The notes under the pieces: generated by a model
Seen by the model: only the letters and a program-made list of their open reading frames with translations
Told to the model about the DNA's origin: nothing
The model's database searches: none
In this document: positions 1 to 5,047 of the stretch, in pieces
Numbering within the stretch: the stretch's first letter is position 1
Layout of the letters: each line of letters starts with the position of its first letter
Program-made: the position numbers and the translations under genes
Assembly: GCA_015522345.1 (NCBI GenBank)
Contig: WAML01000049.1
Coordinates: forward strand, 1 to 6,206
Length of the DNA stretch: 6,206 nt
From: Desulfurococcales archaeon
GTDB taxonomy: Archaea > Thermoproteota > Thermoprotei_A > Sulfolobales > Desulfurococcaceae
Reading direction: 5' to 3'

Positions 1-37
1 GTCCTGCAGCTAGAATAATAACTGGAATACCGCTCAA
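1..37 (-). CDS. Probable nucleotidyltransferase, N-terminal fragment (runs off left edge)
   Basis: On the minus strand a TTG at 37-35 opens a frame reading MSGIPVIILAAG before the window ends. A short hydrophobic strand followed by LAAG is the classic start of NTP-transferase Rossmann-like domains (MobA-like or GlmU/sugar-nucleotide type), where the next residues would be GxGxR and bind the nucleotide. A second TTG in the same frame at 46-44 is possible, and a stop lies just upstream of it. A minus-strand TATA-like stretch (TTAATAAT, about 77-84) would place the transcript start near base 54, which fits a short leader. Only 12 residues are visible, so the family is a motif-based guess and the substrate cannot be told. 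Confidence 0.5.
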   Translation of the reverse strand, partial: MSGIPVIILAAG

Positions 38-75
38 GGATCTCAAACCTTAATGCTGTGTTGAGTAATGTCCAC

Positions 76-97
76 TATTATTAAGGAAAAATTTCCT
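76..97. promoter_or_regulatory. Divergent promoter region with short inverted repeat
   Basis: The space between the leftward nucleotidyltransferase start and the rightward transporter holds an AT-rich TATA-like stretch (76-85, usable on both strands) next to an inverted repeat AGGAAA-AA-TTTCCT (84-97). The rightward transcript would begin around 107-117, and the leftward one near 54. The inverted repeat could be an operator, but six-base arms in AT-rich DNA may be chance. Confidence 0.35.
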
Positions 98-136
98 ATT
101 AGTGCTTAATGTTTCATATGTATATGAGGGTTTTCA

Positions 137-1027
137 TTGTCGAAGAAGTCTGTGAAGCCGTACTTAGCATTAACTATAGCTGGGTTAAGTATTCCGTGGG
201 CATCAATATTTGCTAGGCTAGCTAATGCTCCAAGCCCAGTAATAGCTTTATGGCGAACAGTAATATCCTCCATTATATTGTTAATTTCGTCCATAACTGA
301 TAGTAATGGCAGATGCACTTTGATAAGAGCATTAAATAATACCAAAGACCATGTCCTTATAATTGTTTCAGGTATTATGCTTGCACTACACCTAGCTTTA
401 TGGGTTGAATCACTATTTCTATTACCAGTAGCTATAAGTGTTATTATTGTTGACACATATCCACTGATATCGGTTATAATAGACTATAAGATATTCCGTA
501 CTAAGCCATCCTCCTTACAAGTAATTGGTATAACAATCGCATTTACGAGCATAGTGTTGCTCACGTTGTCCACTGGCATCGAAGGAATAGTGCATCCACT
601 TGGCTTAGTATTTGCCTTTACTGCATCACTTTGCGCTGCAGTATACTTTAGTATTGGTAGGCATCTACGAAGGAATTATCCAACTACTGTATATGCAGGC
701 TTAGTCTACGGATACGCTTCTTTAACCCTACTATTCTATTGTATAAGTCTGGGGTACAAGTTAACTGAATACAGTATTACAACGTGGTTTTACTTCTTAA
801 TGTTCGCTATTATTCCTATGCTTGGAGGCCATACAATGATTAATTATGCGCTAAGATACGTGAAATTATCCTCAGCTATCTCAATAGTACTAGTTGAGCC
901 TATAGGTGCATCAATATTAGCCGCTATAGCATTATCTGAGCTTATATCACCGTTGAATTATTTGTTGCTATTATTCGTCGTAACCGGGATATATTTAGCA
1001 TTACGTAGGAGTATCATTGAAGCATAA
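137..1027 (+). CDS. EamA/DMT-family membrane transporter, ten helices
   Basis: A 296-residue integral membrane protein of the drug/metabolite transporter superfamily, with two EamA halves of about five helices each. Hydrophobic segments fall near residues 9-28, 35-52, 73-92, 97-116, 127-145, 153-173, 184-205, 215-234, 246-266 and 273-290. Family features visible are the ALWR stretch ending helix 2 (37-40), the short basic loop after helix 4 (DYKIFRTKPS, 116-125), and the matching C-terminal half with NYALRYVKLSSA (236-247) and a P in helix 9 (VEPIGA). The start is TTG at 137, preceded by the SD GAGGG (126-130) at a 6-base spacing; an ATG at 124 is out of frame. Length is normal for the family (about 280-300). 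Family membership is solid. The substrate cannot be predicted, since DMT proteins export or import many small metabolites. It is transcribed as a single gene, divergent from the left-edge gene. Confidence 0.9.
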   Translation: MSKKSVKPYLALTIAGLSIPWASIFARLANAPSPVIALWRTVISSIILLISSITDSNGRCTLIRALNNTKDHVLIIVSGIMLALHLALWVESLFLLPVAISVIIVDTYPLISVIIDYKIFRTKPSSLQVIGITIAFTSIVLLTLSTGIEGIVHPLGLVFAFTASLCAAVYFSIGRHLRRNYPTTVYAGLVYGYASLTLLFYCISLGYKLTEYSITTWFYFLMFAIIPMLGGHTMINYALRYVKLSSAISIVLVEPIGASILAAIALSELISPLNYLLLLFVVTGIYLALRRSIIEA

Positions 1028-1053
1028 TCAGCTTATTTAGTACTTAAACGTGA

Positions 1054-1100
1054 TATAAAGATATATCTTCTAGTAGCTCTAGCAATGAATGCTAGTACTA
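1054..1100 (+). promoter_or_regulatory. Promoter of the HD hydrolase gene with palindrome and inverted repeat
   Basis: TATAAAG at 1054-1060 is a good archaeal TATA box, predicting a transcript start near 1083 and a leader of about 33 bases. A perfect 12-base palindrome AAGATATATCTT (1058-1069) overlaps the box. A second inverted repeat lies over the predicted start: CTAGCA (1079-1084), loop ATGAA, TGCTAG (1090-1095). Outer arms TAGTA (1071-1075) and TACTA (1096-1100) lengthen it, with a 3-base bulge on the left. This looks like operator architecture, though no regulator can be named. Confidence 0.5.
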
Positions 1101-1101
1101 T

Positions 1102-1109
1102 GAGGTGAT
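1102..1109 (+). promoter_or_regulatory. Strong Shine-Dalgarno site fixing the TTG start of the HD gene
   Basis: GAGGTGAT is an uninterrupted 8-base complement of the crenarchaeal 16S rRNA 3' end. It sits 6 bases before TTG 1116 and so supports that non-ATG start. Confidence 0.75.
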
Positions 1110-1115
1110 GCCTTT

Positions 1116-1667
1116 TTGGGCTATCAGGGGTTAATTAAAGCTATAGGTGCATTGAAGAATCATGCAAGAATTGGGTGGCTCATAGAGGGTATACCGAAGT
1201 CTATTGCAGAAGATGTTGCCCAACATACTTTTGAAGCAAGTATCTACGCGTTAGTGTTATCCTATGAGGTGTTAAGAGAAGGCTTCAAAGTTAGTGTCGA
1301 CAAAGCCCTAGCACTAACAATAATACATGACCTAGGCGAAGCATTTGTAGGAGATGTCGTTAAGTTTCTCAAGGATTATATAGGTGAAGTAAAAGAACAA
1401 GCAGAGATAAAGGCGTTTAAGGAATTCATAAGAGCAGACTACTTACTTGAACTATACAAGGAGTATGTAGAAGGTAAAACTCTTGAGGCAAGAATTGCCC
1501 GAATAGCTGATATGCTTGCTACATATGTTCAAGCAAAAAGATACTACATGCAGGGCTTTAAGGATGTAGAACGTATTCTCGTTAACACATATAATTCTAT
1601 ATTAAAGTCGATTGAGAGAAACATTGAACTAAAAAAGCCAGTACAGAAAATACTATCGTCAATATAG
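1116..1667 (+). CDS. HD-domain phosphohydrolase, YfbR/HDDC2-like (probable 5'-deoxynucleotidase)
   Basis: A 183-residue soluble all-helical HD-superfamily protein (COG1896 type). The metal-binding set is complete: H37 in AEDVAQH, the doublet H71-D72 in IIHDLGE, and D132 in RIADML. The N-terminal stretch ARIGWLIEGIP followed by A-E-x-V-A-x-H matches the R-x-GW...P(E/K)S-A-x-H signature of HDDC2/YfbR relatives. Characterised members remove the 5' phosphate from (deoxy)nucleoside monophosphates using a divalent metal in the cytoplasm; that activity is inferred here from the family, not shown. E75 and D80 in GEAFVGD are also typical. Length agrees with the family (about 170-200). TTG 1116 is chosen because of the strong SD at 1102-1109. 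It lies upstream of upp in the same direction, with a 92-base gap and a separate promoter, so a shared role in nucleotide balance is possible but not a tight operon. Confidence 0.88.
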   Translation: MGYQGLIKAIGALKNHARIGWLIEGIPKSIAEDVAQHTFEASIYALVLSYEVLREGFKVSVDKALALTIIHDLGEAFVGDVVKFLKDYIGEVKEQAEIKAFKEFIRADYLLELYKEYVEGKTLEARIARIADMLATYVQAKRYYMQGFKDVERILVNTYNSILKSIERNIELKKPVQKILSSI

Positions 1668-1716
1668 TGTCTAAGGCAGAATAGAGTTAATGTATAAGCT
1701 AAGTCTAGGCTACCAA

Positions 1717-1726
1717 ATATTTATAT
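1717..1726 (+). promoter_or_regulatory. TATA box of upp
   Basis: ATATTTATAT is a strong archaeal TATA element. The transcript start expected about 26 bases on is near 1748, leaving a leader of only about 12 bases before TTG 1760. No SD is visible in that leader, so initiation is probably leaderless-like. Confidence 0.5.
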
Positions 1727-1759
1727 CTCCCTAATTATATGTGAGAATACTGGGTCTAG

Positions 1760-2437
1760 TTGGTAAAAGAAGTAGAGGAAAACATATATTTAATTGATAA
1801 CCCGTATGCTCAAAACTTGTTAACAATAGTACGTGATAAGAGTACACCATACCACGTATTTCGTAGGATTTTAGAGGAACTCGGATTCATTGTAGGAGTA
1901 GAAATCTCTCACTCGCTTCCAACGTACGAAGTTAAAGTTGAAACACCATTAGGAGTTAAGGCTAAGGGTCTAAGACTTATCAGTGATGAAAGAATCATAT
2001 TGATAGCTATAATGAGGGCTTCACTACCCTTCATATGGGGTCTACTAAAAGCTTATCCTAAGGCTAGACTAGGAGTTATTGTTGCACGAAGAATAGAAGA
2101 GACTAAACGATTTGATGAAAAAGGCATGCTATTTGACGTTGAAATAAGTTATCAGAAATTACCAACAATAGATAATAATGACATAGTAGTAGTAGCTGAC
2201 CCCATGGTTGCTACAGGGTCAACTATCTCAAGGATACTATGGGATGTTAAGAAGAGTAAACCTCTAAAAGTGATAGTAGCTAGTATCATAACTACAGAAC
2301 ATGCTATAAATAGAATAAAGAGTGTTTACCCAGAAACAATATTCTATACACTCAGTATAGACAACGAATTGAACGAGAATGGGTTTATCGTTCCAGGTCT
2401 AGGAGATGCTGGTGATAGAAGTTTCGGTACATCTTAA
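1760..2437 (+). CDS. upp: Uracil phosphoribosyltransferase
   Basis: Makes UMP from uracil and PRPP (pyrimidine salvage, cytoplasm). The 225-residue protein has the UPRT hallmarks in order: NLLTIVRDKSTPYHVFRRIL near the N-terminus (19-38), MRASLPF (85-91, the counterpart of the R-A-G-x-P PRPP-contacting loop), the 13-residue PRPP-binding loop VVVADPMVATGST (143-155), and the uracil-recognition tail GFIVPGLGDAGDRSFGT (208-224). Length is close to other archaeal UPRTs (about 215-220). Some archaeal enzymes are GTP-activated and CTP-inhibited; that is family knowledge and cannot be read here. The start must be TTG 1760 or later, because the codon directly before it in frame is TAG. It begins with the usual short N-terminal strand, so nothing seems missing. 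The stop codon overlaps that of the convergent downstream gene. Confidence 0.96.
   Translation: MVKEVEENIYLIDNPYAQNLLTIVRDKSTPYHVFRRILEELGFIVGVEISHSLPTYEVKVETPLGVKAKGLRLISDERIILIAIMRASLPFIWGLLKAYPKARLGVIVARRIEETKRFDEKGMLFDVEISYQKLPTIDNNDIVVVADPMVATGSTISRILWDVKKSKPLKVIVASIITTEHAINRIKSVYPETIFYTLSIDNELNENGFIVPGLGDAGDRSFGTS
2434..2437. other. Shared TTAA: overlapping stop codons of convergent genes
   Basis: The plus-strand TAA of upp (2435-2437) and the minus-strand TAA of the COG0212 gene (2436-2434) both come from one TTAA. There is no room for a terminator between the genes, so each transcript must end inside the other gene. Confidence 0.9.
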
Positions 2438-3183
2438 CGTCTTAACTGTTTTAAACGTAATAGTTCCTTGAGAATAGGTATGGATTCAAGCTTATCTTCA
2501 CCTAGTAGATCCCAGTATATTCCCTGAGGCTTAGGTCTAGGTTTTATTGTTCTTATAATCCTAGTGGGCGTTACTATTATGTCTACAGGGACGTCGTGCT
2601 TCTCTCTTGGCAACTCATTGTTAAGTACTTGGAGATCATGTACTGTAGTTACGATAGGAGTATCCTCTGTAACCTTCCCTATTTCTCTTAGTATAGCGTA
2701 TTCTAGTTCAGCATAGCCACCACCCTTACCTATTCTAGTACCATAGACGTCAACTGCAACGCTACCAATAACGATTAGGTCTACATCTTTGATACTCATC
2801 AAATCCTTTAGCCCTAGTTTACGACCATAAATGAATGCACCACGTATAGTAGATGCTTGGGAAAACCTTGAGTAAGGTATATCTCGTGGATTCAATATAA
2901 GAAAGCCTTCACGTATACGTGGCGTAGGCATAAGCAGGAGTTTACCTTCAACTAGGGCCCTAAACCTAACAGGTTTTTGTGGGGAATCAGGGTTAACCTT
3001 AACCAACTCTGCTTTACGCCACATACTTAGCTTGAATAACTTATTAGCTGCTTCCTCTGCTCCTACAAAATTAGGTATTCTGCCATGAACTGGCTTGGGA
3101 AATCTAGCTACACCTTTTTCCTCAAGAAGCTTCCATATCTTTTCACGTATACTCTTCTTAAACTCCTTAACGTCGACACCCAT
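2434..3183 (-). CDS. 5-formyltetrahydrofolate cyclo-ligase family protein (COG0212)
   Basis: A 249-residue protein of the NagB/RpiA-like fold, 5-FTHF cyclo-ligase family. Characterised members use ATP to turn 5-formyl-THF into 5,10-methenyl-THF. Key signs, counted from the ATG at 3183: an N-terminal helix VKEFKKSIREKIWKLLEEKG, a conserved MPTPR near residue 89, the loop IGSVAVD-x8-GKGGGYAELEYA (about 139-163) that makes the nucleotide/folate site, and PVDIIVTPTRII near the C-terminus. It is longer than bacterial 5-FCL (about 190) and more like the archaeal/MTHFSD-type branch, whose true substrate is less certain, especially as many crenarchaea use modified pterins. The start could be ATG 3198 (five codons longer). 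ATG 3183 is preferred because GGTGG (3192-3196) lies 8 bases upstream and gives the family's usual short N-terminus. It is divergent from the PDO-like gene. Confidence 0.82.
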   Translation of the reverse strand: MGVDVKEFKKSIREKIWKLLEEKGVARFPKPVHGRIPNFVGAEEAANKLFKLSMWRKAELVKVNPDSPQKPVRFRALVEGKLLLMPTPRIREGFLILNPRDIPYSRFSQASTIRGAFIYGRKLGLKDLMSIKDVDLIVIGSVAVDVYGTRIGKGGGYAELEYAILREIGKVTEDTPIVTTVHDLQVLNNELPREKHDVPVDIIVTPTRIIRTIKPRPKPQGIYWDLLGEDKLESIPILKELLRLKQLRR

Positions 3184-3213
3184 GATGGCTACCACCATTT
3201 ACATCTATTAAGC

Positions 3214-3225
3214 TAGGTTAACCTA
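3214..3225. promoter_or_regulatory. Perfect 12-base palindrome in divergent promoter
   Basis: TAGGTTAACCTA equals its own reverse complement. It directly abuts the shared TATA element on its left. On the minus side it falls between the TATA box and the predicted transcript start near 3201, a position where a bound repressor would block RNA polymerase. Which protein binds it, if any, is unknown. Confidence 0.45.
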
Positions 3226-3231
3226 ATATTA
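3224..3231. promoter_or_regulatory. Symmetric TATA element, possible bidirectional promoter
   Basis: TAATATTA is self-complementary and centred at about 3227. A 26-base offset predicts starts near 3201 (minus, COG0212 gene) and 3254 (plus, PDO-like gene). Both resulting leaders are short (about 18 and 16 bases) and each contains an SD-like site: GGTGG (3192-3196 on the minus strand) and GGTGA (3258-3262 on the plus strand). Confidence 0.5.
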
Positions 3232-3269
3232 TCTCGCTTGCGTATCATAGTTACAATGGTGAACTAGTA

Positions 3270-3908
3270 TTGGAGGAGATCGCTGAGATACTGTTGAAGC
3301 TTATAGACATGCCTTCACCGAAGGAATTAAACGATGCATTACGTAAAATTAGACACGATGTTGTAGTCGAGGTATCAAATATTAATGGAACAAACATTTA
3401 TAAGGAGCTCATTGAAATTTCTAGACAGAATAGCAAGGTAAAGATAGTAGAGAGAGACTTAGCTGTAAATGATTTTCCCCCACATAAGCCAGTAACAATA
3501 ATTCATGGCGCACTAAAAGGACATGTAGTCTTCCTTGGTGATTTAGAGGATATACTTGTATACAGTTTAAAAGAATACATTGCTGTTGCTGGTAAGGCAA
3601 TTAATTATAGCTTAAATGAGAATATAGTGAAGATGGCTAAATCATCTAAGGGATTGAAGAAGATAAAATTATTCATTACACCTGGAGTACCCTGTCTAAA
3701 GACTTTGCACTTACTACTACCATTGATAGTCCACGATGATAATTTGAGACTATATGTTATAGATGTTCACAGACTAAGCGAATACTATGAAAGGTATAGT
3801 AAAGGTGCTTTACCGTTAATGTTAATAAATGATGATAAGTATCATATAGGTGCACCTAGTAACATAAAAGAACTAGCTAAGATCGTTTACTATGATCTCC
3901 AAGGCTGA
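3270..3908 (+). CDS. PDO-like double thioredoxin-fold protein lacking CxxC active sites
   Basis: A 212-residue protein that follows the plan of archaeal protein disulfide oxidoreductase (PDO; about 225 residues, two thioredoxin folds). The second fold is clear: KIKLFITPGVPCLKT (131-145) sits where PDOs have a strand, TPTCPYC and a helix. The cis-Pro loop GALPLMLIND (179-188) and the YHIGAPS turn (191-197) match the PDO C-terminal G-x-P-x-x-x-I and F-x-G-A-x-P pattern. The first fold shows VVVEVSNINGTNIYKEL (31-47) and KPVTIIHGALKGHVVFLG (73-90). The active sites are missing: domain 1 has no Cys, and domain 2 reads V-P-C-L (140-143), with C142 the only Cys in the protein. Thiol-disulfide exchange of the normal type is therefore unlikely; a binding or scaffold role is inference. 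The TTG start at 3270 follows the SD GGTGA (3258-3262) by 7 bases. No signal peptide or membrane helix is seen. Confidence 0.72.
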   Translation: MEEIAEILLKLIDMPSPKELNDALRKIRHDVVVEVSNINGTNIYKELIEISRQNSKVKIVERDLAVNDFPPHKPVTIIHGALKGHVVFLGDLEDILVYSLKEYIAVAGKAINYSLNENIVKMAKSSKGLKKIKLFITPGVPCLKTLHLLLPLIVHDDNLRLYVIDVHRLSEYYERYSKGALPLMLINDDKYHIGAPSNIKELAKIVYYDLQG

Positions 3909-4273
3909 AATAGCTCTAGTGGAATATTGATAATACTAGAAATTAGTAATACTATCCCAGCTACTTTTACAGATGGAGTATTAGAGCATATCATTAAAAC
4001 TATTGGTGCTAATAAAATTAGATACGGAGCTAAAGCCACTACTATATACCTAACTCTATCTCTATAACTTAGCTCTAGTATGGACTTCTTATCCTGGTAT
4101 TCCATGATTTCAAGACCTATACCTATGGGTATTCTCTTAACCTTGAATACACTTAATCTAAAATTTAAGCCCAATGTTTTAGCAATAACTATGTGGATAG
4201 ACTCATGTATTATTGGATAAATAAAGACTATCACGAAGTATAAGAGGTACTCGCTCATAACTTTTGCAAACAC
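3890..4273 (-). CDS. Small membrane protein with HExxH motif (DUF3267/M50-like putative metalloprotease)
   Basis: A hydrophobic protein with a zincin-type HESIH motif (H23, E24, H27 in the 127-residue form) at the end of the first membrane segment (about 9-32). A polar loop with RIPIGIGLEI follows, then RVRYIVVALAPYLILLAPI (73-91), and a last helix VAGIVLLISSIINIPLELF (104-122). HExxH inside a helix followed by a helix carrying ALAPY is the layout of DUF3267 and site-2-protease-like membrane peptidases. The usual Asp zinc ligand of the last helix is absent; E120 in NIPLELF is the nearest acidic residue, and the protein ends eight residues later. The frame is open to GTG 4306 (138 residues), but a TATA box at 4309-4316 lies too close to serve that start. 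GTG 4273, with GGTG upstream (4285-4282), suits it better; ATG 4258 is a third choice. Its 3' end overlaps the PDO-like gene by 19 bases. Activity is unproven. Confidence 0.68.
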   Translation of the reverse strand: MFAKVMSEYLLYFVIVFIYPIIHESIHIVIAKTLGLNFRLSVFKVKRIPIGIGLEIMEYQDKKSILELSYRDRVRYIVVALAPYLILLAPIVLMICSNTPSVKVAGIVLLISSIINIPLELFQPWRS

Positions 4274-4308
4274 TGCTTTAACACCAAGAATAGTTTCAGC
4301 CTCCACTC

Positions 4309-4316
4309 TTTATAAC
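4309..4316 (-). promoter_or_regulatory. TATA box of the HExxH membrane-protein gene
   Basis: Read on the minus strand, TTATAAAG is a consensus-quality TATA element. The predicted transcript start near 4286 falls just before the GGTG (4285-4282) that precedes GTG 4273. This argues for the shorter protein start. Confidence 0.45.
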
Positions 4317-4490
4317 AGTAACCATGATAGTTTCGGAGTACTCTCTGGAAACTATTATTACTTATGGTCTATACATAAAGGTAATACTATGAATAATAGT
4401 TGCGCTCAACTACGTAACAACCTACTAATATAAATACTTGATTTTATAGAGCTTACTACGTAATTTAGGAAAGAGAAAGTGGTTGTTTCC
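4317..4490. other. Noncoding gap with a paired repeat around a TATA-like element
   Basis: No convincing gene lies here. The nonamer ACTACGTAA occurs at 4409-4417 and 4455-4463 in the same orientation, 46 bases apart. Between them is a TATA-like stretch CTAATATAAAT (4425-4435, also readable on the minus strand as ATTTATATTA). A plus-strand transcript from it would start near 4455 and run antisense into the winged-helix gene; a minus-strand one would give the HExxH gene a leader of more than 100 bases. The only small plus-strand frame (4324-4392, 22 codons) has no SD. Confidence 0.35.
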
Positions 4491-4501
4491 TAGAATAAAA
4501 T
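4491..4501 (-). terminator. T-rich terminator-like run after the winged-helix gene
   Basis: Directly after the TAG stop, the minus strand reads ATTTTATTCTA, and a pyrimidine-rich tract (CTTTCTCTTTCC) follows 10 bases on at 4470-4481. Archaeal termination commonly uses such T-rich tracts without a hairpin. The call rests on composition only. Confidence 0.35.
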
Positions 4502-4774
4502 CTAGTCTAGCCCTAATACTTTGTATTTGCCGTCGGGCAAGGACAGTATACGTCCTTGCTCTAATAGTACTGATAGAGCTCTACGTATCTTGTCCTCACT
4601 TGCAATACCCGACAACACTTCATGTAATTCCTTTAGGTTCATAGGCTTTTCTTTTAAGAGCTCTAATAGTATGTTTCTTAGTTCTTCTTCATTAGGAGCC
4701 ATCATTACTACAACGTCAGGATCTTCGTAAACTACTCTTAACTTAACCTTACTCCCTAGTCCACCTTCACTCAT
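4502..4774 (-). CDS. Small winged-helix-like protein, function unknown
   Basis: A 90-residue acidic cytoplasmic protein. Residues 11-26 form a short beta-rich entry (KLRVVYEDPDVVVMMA). Residues 28-89 then read as a winged helix-turn-helix: helix NEEELRNILLELLKEK, second helix MNLKELHEVLSG, recognition-type helix SEDKIRRALSVLLEQGRI, and a wing LSLPDGKYKVLGLD. This is the pattern of MarR/ArsR-like or PCI/replication-type wHTH domains; I do not recognise the family, and DNA binding is inference. The frame is open up to ATG 4849, but the start at 4774 is chosen because GGAGGT (4787-4782) lies 7 bases upstream and a TATA-like element (4827-4838) lies inside the longer version. It diverges from the Cys-rich gene at 5048, so local regulation of that gene or of itself is possible but unproven. 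Confidence 0.7.
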   Translation of the reverse strand: MSEGGLGSKVKLRVVYEDPDVVVMMAPNEEELRNILLELLKEKPMNLKELHEVLSGIASEDKIRRALSVLLEQGRILSLPDGKYKVLGLD

Positions 4775-4796
4775 ATCATTAACCTCCTTTTCTGGA

Positions 4797-4838
4797 CTTT
4801 TTAAACCCCACAGATAAGTCTTACGGTTAAAAATAATT
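4797..4838 (-). promoter_or_regulatory. Promoter region of the winged-helix gene
   Basis: Two minus-strand TATA-like elements are visible. The first, AATTATTTTTAA (4838-4827), predicts a start near 4806 and a leader of about 32 bases that includes the SD. The second, TTTAAAAAG (4805-4797), would start at about 4775, leaderless at the ATG. The good SD favours the upstream element. Confidence 0.4.
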
Positions 4839-4884
4839 TGTTTACCCATACTTTATTGAAATGAGATTACTATAAGCTAGTTCT

Positions 4885-4972
4885 AGTAAAAAGGCTTGGA
4901 GGAGGGTCTCTGGCCTAAAGCTTCATCAATTAGTGTTTTCAGCAGAGGCCTTTGTCGATCATCCCCTCTACT
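4885..4972. other. Intergenic segment with nested short complementary arms
   Basis: This is the gap between the winged-helix and Cys-rich genes. GAGGG (4902-4906) can pair with CCCTC (4964-4968), and inside it GGCCT (4912-4916) with AGGCC (4946-4950). Outer AGTA (4885-4888) and TACT (4969-4972) are also complementary. The segment is richer in G+C than its AT-rich surroundings. It may be a structured leader or small RNA on either strand, but stems of five pairs are weak evidence. Confidence 0.2.
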
Positions 4973-4973
4973 G

Positions 4974-5042
4974 AAATATTTATCCGGGTTACTGGACTTA
5001 TTTATGCAACGGCGCACTAGGGAAGCAGTAGCTTAGTGGTGG
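4974..5042 (+). promoter_or_regulatory. Promoter and ribosome-binding region of the Cys-rich gene
   Basis: AAATATTTATC (4974-4984) and CTTATTTATG (4997-5006) are TATA-like, predicting transcript starts near 5006 or 5027. GGTGG (5038-5042) is an SD 5 bases before ATG 5048 and decides the start there rather than at the in-frame GTG 5036, which overlaps that SD. Confidence 0.45.
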
Positions 5043-5047
5043 CTAAT

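Noticed and set aside
3..53. Plus-strand C-terminal gene fragment reading ARIITGIPLKDLKP then stop at the left edge
   Set aside because: It is the antisense of the minus-strand frame that reads PVIILAAG, a known nucleotidyltransferase signature with a fitting promoter. Both cannot easily be real, and the plus reading matches nothing I know.
106..456. 116-residue minus-strand frame over the transporter
   Set aside because: It lies opposite a clear ten-helix membrane protein and shows no domain, SD or promoter of its own.
1079..1100. Riboswitch or transcription attenuator before the HD gene
   Set aside because: The hairpin is short and the predicted leader is only about 33 bases with no T-run after the stem. 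A DNA operator is the simpler reading.
4324..4392. 22-codon plus-strand frame starting at ATG 4324
   Set aside because: No SD precedes it, and the nearest TATA element would start transcription downstream of its ATG.
4521..4730. 69-residue plus-strand frame opposite the winged-helix gene
   Set aside because: It is a Ser-rich shadow without SD; the minus-strand gene has a strong GGAGGT and a coherent winged-helix pattern.
4922..4963. C/D box guide sRNA on the minus strand
   Set aside because: The inner C' (TGATGA) and D' (CTGA) boxes are present and well spaced. The outer C box is degenerate (GATGATC) and no outer D box CTGA is found at the right distance, so a C/D sRNA is not supported.
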